A DNA stretch of 35,412 nt from Alphaproteobacteria bacterium (GCA_015062525.1 SUUM01000008.1:1-35412), one strand, 5' to 3'. Positions 7,929 through 17,226 are shown, counted from the stretch's first letter. The notes: generated from the sequence alone by a model not told the origin. Program-made: numbers and translations.

Positions 7929-10619
7929 ATGATAAAAATAGAAGTAGCAACAGAAAAAAACGCATCAACTAAAGATAAGGGCGATTTGTTAGAGAGCTTA
8001 GTTGCGGATATTTTAACATGTTTAAATTATAAAACAACGTCTCAAGTTGCTTTCACTGGTATGGAGATTGATGTATTAGCAGAAAACAACCAAACAAAAG
8101 ATGAAGTCTTCGTTGAATGTAAAGCCAACAACTCAGAAAATATCTCTGCCGATGTAATAAAAAAATTGGTAGGAGAAGTAGTATTACGTGAGGTTAGCTC
8201 TGGATGGCTTTTTTATACGGGCGAATTATCTAAGGGAGCGAAAGGGTTAATTGATGACAATAAAAAGCACAATGCAAAGATACAAATATATAGTCCTGAA
8301 AATATTATACAATTATTGATCAACAGTAAGAGGATTTGTTCCCATGAAAGCATAGTAAAACCTGAAGGAAAGCAGTTTTCAGAAAATATCTGCTTGTTAA
8401 TCACCCCTCGTGGCTTATTTTGGATTGTGCCAATTATATCTGAGGGACTGGAAACTGGTGTTATTGTATATGATGCAAAAACAAATAGCCCTATTTATTC
8501 CCAACCATTATTGAAAGCTCTATCTGATTTGGATACTAGTTTCAAAACGTTAGAATGGATGCCCAATGAAAATGCTACAGATAAAATTAAAGAAGATATA
8601 ATAAATCAAATGGACAACATTGTTACGATAAGCTATGGCGATGAGTGGGCTGACTATAGACCCTCTCGTCCTCAAGACTATGTTGGTCGAGAAGAGCTAC
8701 TGTCTGGAATGATTAGATTTTTAGAATCTGTTAGAAAACGAGAAACATCAACGAGAATTATGGGTTTATCTGCCCCATCTGGGTGGGGGAAGAGCTCTAC
8801 GATTGTTAAACTTATTAGCTCTAGTAAAAACACTAGAAATAAAAATAATATTTATGTATATGGAGTTGATACAAGAGCTGCAGTTTCTGATAAATATGTA
8901 GAATTAGTATTATTAAAATGTCTCACAAAAGCAATTGAAGATGGGTTCATTCCACAAAAATTTAAAAATTCAATTACATTAGGCAATGCTAATAATCTAT
9001 TAGACAGTAGCAGTCTAGCTGAATTATTTTATTATTTAAAAAGCAAGCAAAAGGTAATTCTTATATATTTTGATCAGTTTGAAGAATTGTTTTTAAATAA
9101 CGAGCTATCAGTTTTATTTGATAAATTTAAACAGTTTATCAATAGTGTATGTGAACATGAAGAAAACTTGGTTGTTGGATTCTCTTGGAAAACAAATATG
9201 AATATTCCATCTGATTATCCTGCATATAATATTTGGCATAATTTTAATGATAGAAGAAAGAATTTTGAATTGGGGCCGTTTACAAGTAAAGAGATATCTT
9301 CTACAATAACAAAGTTAGAAAAAGAATCCGGCAAAAAAATAGACGCTAAACTTAAACGTAATTTAACAGATCATTGTCAGGGATATCCATGGCTACTAAA
9401 AAAGTTGTGTATATATGTCTATAAATCTTTACAAAATGAAACAGAAGCTGATATTTTTTCTCAGAAATTAAATGTTGAAGGACTTTTTAAGCAAGATTTA
9501 GAAAATTTAACTTCTGATGAAAACGCTTGTATAGAAACTATAGCAAAAAAATCCCCTGTTAAAGAAATTGAGATTTCTCAGTTGTTTTCCGCTGATATTA
9601 TAAATACACTTTTTAATAAAAGACTTCTTATAAAATCAGGTTTAAATATATCGTTATACTGGGATATTTTTAAAGATTATGTTTTAACAAATAAAACACC
9701 GATAGTATTAGAAAAATATATTTGTTCTTCCCGCCCTCAGAGATACTATGAAGTTATAGAAGCTCTATTGAGCGGCAAAAACATATCAGAAATTTCTAAA
9801 ATTCTAGGTTTATCAAGAGGTACTCTTGATAACATATTACGAGACGCTGTTATGATCGGCAATATAAAAAGAACTGGCAATAAAATTGAATTGCTTCAAA
9901 AAAATGAGGACGCTGTCATAACTGCTATGCGATTATTTTTTCAAGAACACGAACTTTATGATATTCTAAAAAAACAGAGCGAAGATAAGATTACTACTCC
10001 AACAGATTTTATAAACATAATAAAACACACACATCCAAACTTTGCTGACAAAACATTTGTTGCGTACTCTCAAACCATGTTAGAGTGGTTTAGGGTTTGT
10101 GGTTTTGTTACCGTGGATAAAGAAAAGATACAAATTTGCAATACCACAGAAAACATAAAAATACTTTTGAAAGAAAAAATATCAAATAATATAGGGATGG
10201 ATTCTTTTAGAGGTGGTGCGCCTTACCCGAAGGTAGAACGATTTTTACACCGTCTTTTTCAGCAAAATAAATTAGATATTTCCATAATTAAAGAACCAGG
10301 AATGAGAAATATAATTTCTCTTTTAAAGCAATTTGACTTGATAGAACACAGCGATTGTTATTTATATCCTAAATTTGACTCTTTTGACAGCACAATAAAC
10401 AAGCTAAAACATATGGTTATGAAGACAAAAGAAATGCTTTTAATAGCTAAGATAATGAAGGAACAACCTAATATTTTGGGGTCCGAATTGGGTAAGATAA
10501 TCAATAAGCAATTTGATTATAAATGGAAACCTGCTAGTGAAGTTCGCATAGGTAATGGGCTTAGGTTGTGGTATGTAAACCTAACTAGTTCTCCCGAACT
10601 AAGGCTACCATTATTTTAG
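7929..10619 (+). CDS. PD-(D/E)xK nuclease-STAND ATPase fusion, candidate defence protein
   Basis: An 896-residue multidomain protein. Residues about 15-130 are a restriction-endonuclease/Mrr-like domain (GDLLESLVADIL, then GMEIDVL with Asp48 and VFVECK with Glu63 and Lys65), so the nuclease residues look intact. Residues about 248-600 are a P-loop ATPase: DYVGREELL at its entry, Walker A SGWGKSS near 285-291, Walker B ILIYFDQFEELF near 376-387. The DQFEEL form is typical of nSTAND-type NTPases. Residues about 617-640 (ISEISKILGLSRGTLDNILR) look like a winged helix, and the remainder may be a sensor. Nuclease-STAND fusions are known phage sensors (Avs-like); this role is inferred. The gene is clearly more A/T-rich than the dpn genes, so it was probably acquired separately. 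Confidence 0.75.
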   Translation: MIKIEVATEKNASTKDKGDLLESLVADILTCLNYKTTSQVAFTGMEIDVLAENNQTKDEVFVECKANNSENISADVIKKLVGEVVLREVSSGWLFYTGELSKGAKGLIDDNKKHNAKIQIYSPENIIQLLINSKRICSHESIVKPEGKQFSENICLLITPRGLFWIVPIISEGLETGVIVYDAKTNSPIYSQPLLKALSDLDTSFKTLEWMPNENATDKIKEDIINQMDNIVTISYGDEWADYRPSRPQDYVGREELLSGMIRFLESVRKRETSTRIMGLSAPSGWGKSSTIVKLISSSKNTRNKNNIYVYGVDTRAAVSDKYVELVLLKCLTKAIEDGFIPQKFKNSITLGNANNLLDSSSLAELFYYLKSKQKVILIYFDQFEELFLNNELSVLFDKFKQFINSVCEHEENLVVGFSWKTNMNIPSDYPAYNIWHNFNDRRKNFELGPFTSKEISSTITKLEKESGKKIDAKLKRNLTDHCQGYPWLLKKLCIYVYKSLQNETEADIFSQKLNVEGLFKQDLENLTSDENACIETIAKKSPVKEIEISQLFSADIINTLFNKRLLIKSGLNISLYWDIFKDYVLTNKTPIVLEKYICSSRPQRYYEVIEALLSGKNISEISKILGLSRGTLDNILRDAVMIGNIKRTGNKIELLQKNEDAVITAMRLFFQEHELYDILKKQSEDKITTPTDFINIIKHTHPNFADKTFVAYSQTMLEWFRVCGFVTVDKEKIQICNTTENIKILLKEKISNNIGMDSFRGGAPYPKVERFLHRLFQQNKLDISIIKEPGMRNIISLLKQFDLIEHSDCYLYPKFDSFDSTINKLKHMVMKTKEMLLIAKIMKEQPNILGSELGKIINKQFDYKWKPASEVRIGNGLRLWYVNLTSSPELRLPLF

Positions 10620-10724
10620 TTCTCTGATAATATACAACAACCGATGCAAAGTTGAAATGCATAAACAACCTATTTAAACTCTTTTATACCGATGATGGTC
10701 ATATAGTGCTATAACTCGTCATAG

Positions 10725-11138
10725 ATTTTGGCTGGTCGTTGGTTCCTGGGGCTGCATACAAACAACGAGATGTTTGAAAAGCACGCAAAGTATTTCAGAA
10801 ATGCATTGGTTCGTGCGAATTATCAAAATTTGGACAAGAATATTCCTTATACAATGGAATATTTGAACAAGTTCTTTGGGAATTTGCTGTTGGGTGAGAA
10901 AAATCGCTTTGATAATCGTAAAATGCAGATAAAGGAAATGGGGGCAAAAACTACCCAGAAAACTACCCAGAAAATTTTGGATGTATTGGTGAAGAATCCA
11001 AGTGCAACACGTGCCGAATTGGCCAGCGCAATGGGGCTTAGCCCGGATGGTGTAAAGTGGAATTTGGATAAATTGAAAAAGTCTGGTAAAATTCGCCGTG
11101 TCGGCCCGGATCGTGGCGGTCATTGGGAAATTGTGTAG
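10725..11138 (+). pseudogene. Fic-family protein, C-terminal remnant with winged helix
   Basis: The readable part begins after an in-frame stop, with a TTG at 10728. It contains the tail of a Fic/DOC protein (MFEKHAKYFRNALVRANY, then YLNKFFGNLLLGEKNRFDNR) and a C-terminal winged helix (ATRAELASAMGLSPDGVKWN), which in intact homologues is regulatory. The catalytic HPFxxGNGR Fic motif is missing; it should lie upstream, but 10620-10724 does not encode it. AMP transfer is therefore not expected. The N-terminal half was probably lost by a recombination event within the element. It could still be expressed as a small DNA-binding protein, but no good ribosome site is visible. Confidence 0.6.
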
Positions 11139-11246
11139 CGTTTTTATAAAAATGTTACATATTTGCTACATAGTGTGGCGAGAGATATAAGGGTAAAATG
11201 GCGGAAAGGGTTGGAAATCGGGCGAACAATCGGTTTGGGTTCAGAC

Positions 11247-11293
11247 GATTTCTAATCTGTGGATTGCAGGTTCGAGTCCTGCCGGGTGCGCCA
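11247..11293 (+). other. 3' fragment of tRNA-Arg(TCT), probable attachment site
   Basis: The sequence gives the 3' half of a tRNA: anticodon loop TTTCTAA (anticodon TCT at 11251-11253), a T arm GCAGG-TTCGAGT-CCTGC, acceptor strand CGGGTGC, discriminator G and CCA. The 5' half (acceptor GCACCCG and a D arm) is not present upstream, so this is not a working gene. Integrases of the type found at 496-1707 commonly use tRNA 3' ends, leaving such a partial copy at the far end of the element. On this orientation the intact tRNA should lie to the left, outside the window. Everything between would be element DNA. Confidence 0.75.
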
Positions 11294-11363
11294 AGAAATA
11301 GCCGGTCTTTTATTTTTAATAATTAGCCATAAGTTAGCCCGCGTATGCCAAAGACCAGCACTT

Positions 11364-12734
11364 CTAGTCCAATGTGCGCAGGCTGATTTTGTCTTCGTCC
11401 ACGATAACCAATTTACCCATGTTGATATTAAATCGACGCGCTGAATTAAACGCATCGCGCATACCAAATAATTCTGGGCAATAAATTGGAAACACGCCAC
11501 GCGCCAGGCACAACTGATTCGCAACAACCGATTCATTACATACCGCGATAACCGGGATATCCGGTTTGCGACATGAAATCTGGGTTGCAGCAATCGTATC
11601 ACGCGCAAACACAACAATAGCGGACGCGCGATTCAAATACGCCATGGATGCAACAGAACGCGACCAATCATTTTCCGGAATGTTTTCAACACGCGACCAA
11701 TCATAAGGATTCGCAATTGCGTCCGCATCCGCATGCGCCAGAATATTATACATGGTTTCAATAACACCCACAGGATTAATGCCAATCGTTGTTTCTTCGG
11801 ATGTCATGGTTGAATCCGCACGCAAATACGCGGTGTTGGCAACGTCTGTGATTTCAGCACGGGTTGGAAATTCACTGGCCACCATTGAACCCAACATTTG
11901 GGTCGCAACAATCACCGGCTTGTTCATCTTGCGACATTCACGAATGATATGACGAGAGATGGCTGGAACCTCGGCATATGGGACCTCTACCGCCAGGTCG
12001 CCACGCGCAATCATAATGCCGTCCGCCGCCGCCGCAATATCAGTAATACGTTCAACGGCGTTTGGACGTTCGATTTTTGCAATAATCTTAATTGGGTGCG
12101 CGGTGCGCGCGGTTATGAAATCACGAACCTCGGCCACGTCTTCGGGACGTTGCACAAAAGAAATCGCAACATAGTCTGGATTTTTTGTGATTGCGTATTC
12201 CAAATCTGCGCGGTCTTTGGTCGTCAAAACAGATGTGTTAATTTCCGTATCCGGTAAATTAAAGCCACGACGCGACCAGATTTCATTTCCGCGCACAACC
12301 GTTGCATCAACGCGTTCAGGGGATGCAAAATCAACACGCATTTCAATTTTTCCGTCGTTCAATAAAATACGGTCACCAACATTTAATGAACCCAGGACAT
12401 CCGTATCTGGTAATTGCACACGTGTGGCTTTGCCCGGGGTCGGGTCGTTATCAAATGTGAATTTCTGGCCAATTTCCAATGGGTATTTATCTTCGGTTTC
12501 AAAGTTGCCAATACGGTGTTTTGGGCCCTGCAGGTCAATCATAACCGCAACAGGCATATTTAATTCATTCGAGATTTCACGTATCATATCAATTTTGTGT
12601 CCCTGAATATCGCCTGTATCATGACTGAAATTCAATCGACACATATTAACACCGGCCGCAATCATACGCGTTAATGTTTCGCGATCTTCGCTCTTTGGTC
12701 CGATTGAAGCAGTTATTTTTGTGAATTTATTCAT
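11364..12734 (-). CDS. pyk: Pyruvate kinase
   Basis: Catalyses phosphoenolpyruvate + ADP to pyruvate + ATP, the last step of glycolysis. The 456-residue protein has the expected order: TKITASIGP at the N-terminus, CRLNFSHD, IDLQGPKHRIG, a B-domain of about 90 residues, then FNLPDTE, AKIERPNAVERI with the catalytic Lys, and MIARGDLAVEVP. The segment VATQMLGSM...PTRAEITDVAN is typical; the usual MLSGET box reads MTSEETT here, a known region of variation in alphaproteobacterial forms, with the Thr kept. The C-terminal domain is near minimal length. It is transcribed alone, divergent from gapR. Confidence 0.95.
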   Translation of the reverse strand: MNKFTKITASIGPKSEDRETLTRMIAAGVNMCRLNFSHDTGDIQGHKIDMIREISNELNMPVAVMIDLQGPKHRIGNFETEDKYPLEIGQKFTFDNDPTPGKATRVQLPDTDVLGSLNVGDRILLNDGKIEMRVDFASPERVDATVVRGNEIWSRRGFNLPDTEINTSVLTTKDRADLEYAITKNPDYVAISFVQRPEDVAEVRDFITARTAHPIKIIAKIERPNAVERITDIAAAADGIMIARGDLAVEVPYAEVPAISRHIIRECRKMNKPVIVATQMLGSMVASEFPTRAEITDVANTAYLRADSTMTSEETTIGINPVGVIETMYNILAHADADAIANPYDWSRVENIPENDWSRSVASMAYLNRASAIVVFARDTIAATQISCRKPDIPVIAVCNESVVANQLCLARGVFPIYCPELFGMRDAFNSARRFNINMGKLVIVDEDKISLRTLD

Positions 12735-12757
12735 AATATACCCTTAATTTTGTTTTC

Positions 12758-12785
12758 TTGATTTTTGTGATTTATGGTATATCAT
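12758..12785 (+). promoter_or_regulatory. Predicted promoter of gapR
   Basis: TTGATT (12758-12763) and TATCAT (12780-12785) are separated by 16 bases and lie about 30 bases upstream of the gapR start. The region between pyk and gapR is only 83 bases, so the pyk promoter must overlap on the other strand. Confidence 0.5.
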
Positions 12786-12817
12786 AAAAGCCATAAATAA
12801 ACAAGGGGAAAACAGAA

Positions 12818-13066
12818 ATGAAACAGGCAAATCACGGTGCAATTGATAACCAACAATTGTTAAGCATTATTGAACGTATCGAAAAATTAAACGAAGATAC
12901 AGCCGCCATCGCAGCCGATATCAAAGAAATTTATTCCGAGGCAAAATCCGCAGGATTTGACCCAAAGTATATTCGACAGATGATACGCCTGCGCAAATTG
13001 GACCCAGACGAACTGGACGAAGCGGATGAATTAACCCAGATGTATCGCAACGCATTGGGTATATAA
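12818..13066 (+). CDS. gapR: GapR-family nucleoid-associated protein (DUF2312)
   Basis: An 82-residue protein of the alphaproteobacterial DUF2312/UPF0335 family. The Caulobacter member GapR binds overtwisted, A/T-rich DNA and supports replication and chromosome segregation. Matching features are the long N-terminal helix (LLSIIERIEKLNEDTAAIAA), the core IKEIYSEAKSAGFDPKYIRQ, and the basic-acidic RLRKLDPDELDEADEL. Length is as expected. AAGGGG upstream supports the ATG at 12818. The stop overlaps the next start as TAATG, so it forms an operon with the RNHCP gene. Confidence 0.88.
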   Translation: MKQANHGAIDNQQLLSIIERIEKLNEDTAAIAADIKEIYSEAKSAGFDPKYIRQMIRLRKLDPDELDEADELTQMYRNALGI

Positions 13067-13380
13067 TGAAAGGCTTTACAAAAACAGTTGAAGATTTTAA
13101 CTGCGCCCATTGTGGCGCAGTTGTACATGGAAACGGATACACAAACCATTGTCCGGAATGTTTGTGGTCGCGGCACGTTGATAACAATCCGGGTGATCGC
13201 GCGGCGACATGTGGCGGAATGATGGCGCCAGTCGCCGTCGAATCAGATGGCGACAGATTTATAATCACACATGTGTGCGAAATCTGTGGCAAGGTAAAGC
13301 GTCAAAGAACATCAGACGATGATGATATGGATGCAATCATAGAAATATCAAAAAATAATTCTTTTATTTTTGGAAAGTGA
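13066..13380 (+). CDS. RNHCP-domain zinc-ribbon protein
   Basis: A 104-residue protein with the RNHCP domain: CAHCG (residues 13-17), then TNHCPECLWSRHVD (residues 26-39) and the second cysteine pair CEICGK near residue 74. The four CxxC-type pairs suggest zinc binding. The biochemical role of the family is unknown to me. The conserved NHCP block is intact. It is translationally coupled to gapR through a one-base overlap, which suggests linked expression rather than a demonstrated partnership. Confidence 0.75.
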   Translation: MKGFTKTVEDFNCAHCGAVVHGNGYTNHCPECLWSRHVDNNPGDRAATCGGMMAPVAVESDGDRFIITHVCEICGKVKRQRTSDDDDMDAIIEISKNNSFIFGK

Positions 13381-13499
13381 TTTTCAGTGCGATATAATAT
13401 TTTTATCTATTTTGGTTGACAACACGACATTTTGTGCAACAATTACTACGAATCGGGGGACGGACAGAGATAACCGTTTTTATACACAAAGGGTACAAA

Positions 13500-13844
13500 A
13501 TGAAAAAGACTTTGTTTGCGTTGTTTGGTTTGATGGTCTTGGCGGGTTGTTCGTCTTATTATGATTATTACAAAGGTGGCGTAAGATACACCCAGGATGG
13601 GGATGATTGTGTGTTCTATTCTGCGGAACGTGGTCGTCGCTATTCCGAAGATGTTCGTTCATTGGATTTAGATAAAAAGATTGTATATCGCAACACAAAA
13701 TGTCGCGATTTATATCTGCGTGATAATTTTGGTGCCGCGCAGCGCACAGAACGCCATGTGCTGGCCCCAGTTGCAACCAAGCCTGCAACAACATGTGGTT
13801 GTGCAAAAAAGTGTGGCAATAAAAAATATGTGTTTGTGAAATAA
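13500..13844 (+). CDS. Small lipoprotein
   Basis: A 114-residue protein with a clear lipoprotein signal: MKKTLFALFGLMVLAGCSS, lipobox LAGC, modified Cys at residue 17. The mature part is polar, with YYDYYKGG and a Cys-rich end (TTCGCAKKCGNKK). Function unknown. The ATG at 13500 is preferred to the longer frame from 13416 because it gives the signal peptide directly. TTGACA at 13416-13421 is a plausible -35 box upstream, although its -10 partner is weak. It is a single-gene unit closed by a strong terminator. Confidence 0.75.
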   Translation: MKKTLFALFGLMVLAGCSSYYDYYKGGVRYTQDGDDCVFYSAERGRRYSEDVRSLDLDKKIVYRNTKCRDLYLRDNFGAAQRTERHVLAPVATKPATTCGCAKKCGNKKYVFVK

Positions 13845-13869
13845 AAATCCCCCGATTGGGGGATTTTTT
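13845..13869 (+). terminator. Rho-independent terminator of the lipoprotein gene
   Basis: AAATCCCCC and GGGGGATTT form a perfect nine-base-pair stem with a GATT loop, followed by a T run. It begins directly after the lipoprotein stop codon. Confidence 0.9.
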
Positions 13870-13870
13870 A

Positions 13871-13939
13871 GTGGTTAGTGTTAGTGGTTAGTGGTGGCAC
13901 TATAATGTGCGGCAAATGCTGCATACAAACACTAGCCAC
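13871..13939. repeat. Tandem and inverted GTGGTTAGTG repeats
   Basis: GTGGTTAGTG-type words are repeated in tandem at about 13871-13896. The 12-base GTGGTTAGTGTT at 13871-13882 is nearly complementary to 13928-13939, with one wobble pair, so a long-loop hairpin is possible. Between them is a TATAAT (13901-13906 on plus). Purpose unknown. Confidence 0.45.
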
Positions 13940-13966
13940 TTGCACTTAAATAAACTTTTATTTATC

Positions 13967-13990
13967 AAAACCGCCATTCGGCGGGATTTT
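13967..13990 (-). terminator. Terminator of the MerR-family gene
   Basis: CCGCC/GGCGG (13971-13975 and 13980-13984) with a four-base loop, followed on the minus strand by TTTT. It lies directly downstream of the MerR stop codon. Confidence 0.75.
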
Positions 13991-14367
13991 TATTGCAATA
14001 TTTGTTTTGCAGATTCAAGCAAACCAATTACTAAATCGATGTCTGAATTGTTATTTTCGGGCGTGGGCACAAAGTTTGGTTCGCCCTGGGCATCAACCAA
14101 GACTTCGTCCACACTGGTTGGTAGATTACCATCGCGCAGTAATTTTTTTACCCCAGCAATTGTCAACCCATGTTTATATAACAAATCACGTATAACGATT
14201 AATTTTTCAACCGTTTCCGCACGATAATATCTGCGCCCCCCCGCACCCGTTGTTGGACGAATGGCAACCGGAAATTGCTTTTCCCAGTATCGCAGGGTAT
14301 GCGCCGGCACGTCCAGACGTTTCGACACGTCGTTTATTGATGAAAAGTATTCATTCGTATTTTCCAT
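13990..14367 (-). CDS. MerR-family transcriptional regulator
   Basis: A 125-residue DNA-binding regulator. The N-terminal winged helix is clear: SSINDVSKRLDVPAHTLRYW (residues 9-28), then PTTGAGGRRYYRAETVEKLIVIRDLLYKHGLTIAGVKKLL. The C-terminal 50 residues are acidic and lack the cysteines of the metal-sensing members, so a metal sensor is unlikely. Its ligand and targets are unknown. The gene is 15 bases downstream of gyrA on the same strand and may be co-transcribed with it. Confidence 0.8.
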   Translation of the reverse strand: MENTNEYFSSINDVSKRLDVPAHTLRYWEKQFPVAIRPTTGAGGRRYYRAETVEKLIVIRDLLYKHGLTIAGVKKLLRDGNLPTSVDEVLVDAQGEPNFVPTPENNNSDIDLVIGLLESAKQILQ

Positions 14368-14382
14368 GCCGGCACCCCGTGA

Positions 14383-17109
14383 TTATTCAGATACAACTGA
14401 TTCTTCGCTTGTTTCTGCGTCGGATGCGCCCTCAATCGAAATCGCAGACACAACGCGTTCATTTTCAGCGGTGCGGAACAATGTCACACCCGCGGTTGAA
14501 CGACCAGCGATTCGAACATCAGACACCGGCGTACGGATGATTTTTCCGCCGTCTGTTACCATGATGATGTCATGGTCATCTGCGACCGGGAACGAACCCG
14601 CAACCGCCGTATTTTTACCGCCCAGTTTAATATTTGTAAATCCACCACCACCACGGTGTGTTAAACGGTATTCATACGAACTGGTGCGTTTACCGAATCC
14701 ATTTTCAGAAATTGTCAGAATAAATTCTTCACGTGCTGCCATTTCAGCCATTTTCGCATCGTCCAGAACGATTGTTGTTTCTTCTTCGTCGGCGGATGCT
14801 TCTTCTTCGATACCGGTGGCGGCACGACGGGCGGCACGCGATTGCTTGATATAAGCCGCACGGACCGCAGAATCAGATTCGCCACGGTTCAACATCGCCA
14901 TGCCGATAATACGGTCGTCCGCCCCCAACGTTATACCGCGAACACCGGTTGAATTGCGTCCCGCAAATACACGAATTTCCGGCACAGGGAATCGAATCGC
15001 GCGACCGCGATATGTCGCCAAGAATACATCTTGGTCTTCGCGACATGGCAGTACGGAAATCAAACTGTCGCCTTCGTCCAATTTCATCGCGATTTTACCA
15101 TTCGCGCGGATTGAATCAAAATCAGACATGCGATTGCGACGCACCGTACCGGACGCGGTTGCAAACATCAAGAAATGTTCAACCCCAGATTCAGCGACGC
15201 GGGCGACATCTTCTTCGGGTACCGGCAAGATTGCAGTAATCGTTTCGCCATTTTCCAATGGCAACAGGTTGACCAGTGGACGCCCCTTGGCCGCGGCGGC
15301 CGCTTCGGGTAATTTATATGTTTTTAATTTATAGCACATACCGCGTGAACTAAAGAACAATAATGGCGTGTGGGTGTTAGCAACGAACACCTGGACCACA
15401 TAGTCATCATCCTTGGTCGTCATGGCGTTGCGCCCCTTGCCACCGCGTTTCTGGGCGCGATAAGTATCCAATGCAACACGTTTAATATAACCCGTGTTAG
15501 ATACAGTAATAACCATATCTTCGCGCGCAATCAAATCTTCGATATCAATATCGATTTCAGCATCCGAAATTTCTGTGCGACGTGGGGACGCCCAATTATC
15601 GCGAACAGACGCCGTTTCTTCGCGGATGATTTGGATAATTCTTTCATGACTGCCCAAGATTTCCAACAAATCGCGAATCGTTGCACCCAATGTCGTCAAA
15701 TCATTATGGATTTTATCACGTTCCAGTCCCGTTAGACGATGCAACTGTAATTCCAGGATTGCGCGGGCCTGGTCTTCGGACATATAGAACATGCCGTCTT
15801 TGTATTCTGTGTTTGGGTCGTCAATTAACTGGATATACGATTCAATGTCCGACGCACGCCACCCACGGGAAACCAAAGCTTCGCGGGCGACTTCGGGATT
15901 TGGGCTGGATTTAATCAATTCGATAACTTCGTCCAGATTGCCAACCGCAACAGACAGACCCAACAATGTGTGCGCACGATTGCGCGCCCGGTTCAAATCA
16001 AAGATTGTGCGACGACGGATAACCTCTGCCCGGAATTCAATAAAGGCATCCAGTACGCCACGCACATTGAATAACATCGGACGACCACGGTTCAGCGCCA
16101 TCATGTTGACAGGGAAACTGGTCTGCATTTCTGTGTATTGGAACAGATGATTCAAGACCACATCCGCAATCGCGTCGCGCTTTAATTCAATAACAATGCG
16201 CAGGCCTTCCTTGGATGATTCATCGCGAATTTCCGAGATGCCTTCGATACGCTTGTCCTTAATCAATTCGGCGATTTTGATAATCATTTGCGCCTTGTTG
16301 ACCTGGTACGGGATTTCATCAACAATAATCGCCTGGTGATCACGAAAATCTTCGATATGGGTTTTAGAACGGATGATGATTGAACCGCGACCGGTTGTGT
16401 GCGCCTTGTACGCGCCGGCACGCCCCATAATCATCGCACCCGTTGGAAAGTCGGGCCCAGGGATAATCGTGAATAATTCATCATCAGATAAATCGCGATT
16501 GTCCAATATCGCCAAAATACCGTTGCAAATTTCACCCAGGTTGTATGTCGGAACATTTGTCGCCATACCAACCGCAATACCTGAACCACCATTTACCAAG
16601 AAATTTGGAAACTTGGTCGGCAGAACAACCGGTTCTTGCAGCGAACCATCAAAGTTCGGTTGCCAATCAACGGTGTCTTTGTCCATGTCGTCCATTAACG
16701 ACGCCCCCAGTTTCGACAGGCGCGCTTCGGTATAACGCATGGCCGCCGCCTTGTCCCCGTCGCGCGAACCAAAGTTACCCTGGCCCTGGACCAACATTTC
16801 GCCCATGGAAAAATCCTGGCCCATGCGAACCATGGCTTCGTAAATAGAGCTGTCGCCATGTGGGTGGTATTTACCCATAACATCACCGACAATACGCGCA
16901 GATTTTACGGTCGGCTTGGTCGCAGGTGCAACATCGTTCATAACATACAGAATTCTGCGATGCACAGGTTTGCACCCGTCGCGAACATCAGGCAACGCAC
17001 GGTCAACAATAACCGACATTGCATAGTCCAAAAAACTGGTCCGCATTTCGTGTTCCAAAGAAGACTGAGGAACGCGTGTTTCAATTACTTCGTTAATGTT
17101 TTCTGACAT
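14383..17109 (-). CDS. gyrA: DNA gyrase subunit A
   Basis: Subunit A of DNA gyrase, which with GyrB introduces negative supercoils. The 908-residue protein has the winged helix and tower region, then [16 protein letters not shown] (residues 81-96) and AMRYTEARL with the DNA-attacking Tyr126. NPNFLVNGG-like [15 protein letters not shown] follows. The C-terminal beta-pinwheel carries the GyrA box QKRGGKGR, which separates it from ParC. Quinolone positions are Ser87 and Glu91 (E. coli 83 and 87), both normal wild-type states in various bacteria. The ATG at 17109 has AGGAAAGGT upstream; the longer frame to 17169 lacks a site. The protein is complete. Confidence 0.95.
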   Translation of the reverse strand: MSENINEVIETRVPQSSLEHEMRTSFLDYAMSVIVDRALPDVRDGCKPVHRRILYVMNDVAPATKPTVKSARIVGDVMGKYHPHGDSSIYEAMVRMGQDFSMGEMLVQGQGNFGSRDGDKAAAMRYTEARLSKLGASLMDDMDKDTVDWQPNFDGSLQEPVVLPTKFPNFLVNGGSGIAVGMATNVPTYNLGEICNGILAILDNRDLSDDELFTIIPGPDFPTGAMIMGRAGAYKAHTTGRGSIIIRSKTHIEDFRDHQAIIVDEIPYQVNKAQMIIKIAELIKDKRIEGISEIRDESSKEGLRIVIELKRDAIADVVLNHLFQYTEMQTSFPVNMMALNRGRPMLFNVRGVLDAFIEFRAEVIRRRTIFDLNRARNRAHTLLGLSVAVGNLDEVIELIKSSPNPEVAREALVSRGWRASDIESYIQLIDDPNTEYKDGMFYMSEDQARAILELQLHRLTGLERDKIHNDLTTLGATIRDLLEILGSHERIIQIIREETASVRDNWASPRRTEISDAEIDIDIEDLIAREDMVITVSNTGYIKRVALDTYRAQKRGGKGRNAMTTKDDDYVVQVFVANTHTPLLFFSSRGMCYKLKTYKLPEAAAAAKGRPLVNLLPLENGETITAILPVPEEDVARVAESGVEHFLMFATASGTVRRNRMSDFDSIRANGKIAMKLDEGDSLISVLPCREDQDVFLATYRGRAIRFPVPEIRVFAGRNSTGVRGITLGADDRIIGMAMLNRGESDSAVRAAYIKQSRAARRAATGIEEEASADEEETTIVLDDAKMAEMAAREEFILTISENGFGKRTSSYEYRLTHRGGGGFTNIKLGGKNTAVAGSFPVADDHDIIMVTDGGKIIRTPVSDVRIAGRSTAGVTLFRTAENERVVSAISIEGASDAETSEESVVSE

Positions 17110-17139
17110 ACTTACCTTTCCTATGTTTATAACACAAAA

Positions 17140-17169
17140 AACATAGCAGATTTTTGGGCTTTTCGTCAA
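17140..17169 (-). promoter_or_regulatory. Predicted gyrA promoter
   Basis: On the minus strand TTGACG (17164-17169) and TATGTT (17140-17145) are 18 bases apart, about 30 bases upstream of the gyrA start. TTTTTGGGCTT and AAAGCCCAAAAA in the same stretch (17151-17187) form an inverted repeat overlapping the -35 region. Confidence 0.5.
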
Positions 17170-17191
17170 GAAATAAAGCCCAAAAAATCAA

Positions 17192-17219
17192 TTGACAAAA
17201 CACACTTTCGTGATAGCAT
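17192..17219 (+). promoter_or_regulatory. Predicted promoter for the small gene at 17227
   Basis: TTGACA (17192-17197) and TAGCAT (17214-17219) are 16 bases apart. The expected start of transcription falls at about 17226, directly at the ATG of the next gene, so the mRNA would be nearly leaderless. Confidence 0.5.
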
Positions 17220-17226
17220 AAAAGGT

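Noticed and set aside
11175-11293. A complete tRNA gene
   Set aside because: Only the 3' half is tRNA-like; no acceptor 5' strand or D arm precedes the anticodon region.
11364-12734. Inactivated pyruvate kinase because of the changed MLSGET box
   Set aside because: The Thr and other catalytic residues remain, and this box varies in active alphaproteobacterial enzymes.
13871-13939. A CRISPR array
   Set aside because: The repeats are short, overlapping and without unique spacers; no cas gene is present.
14383-17109. Quinolone-resistance change in GyrA
   Set aside because: Ser87 is the sensitive state and Glu91 is a normal residue in many wild-type gyrases.
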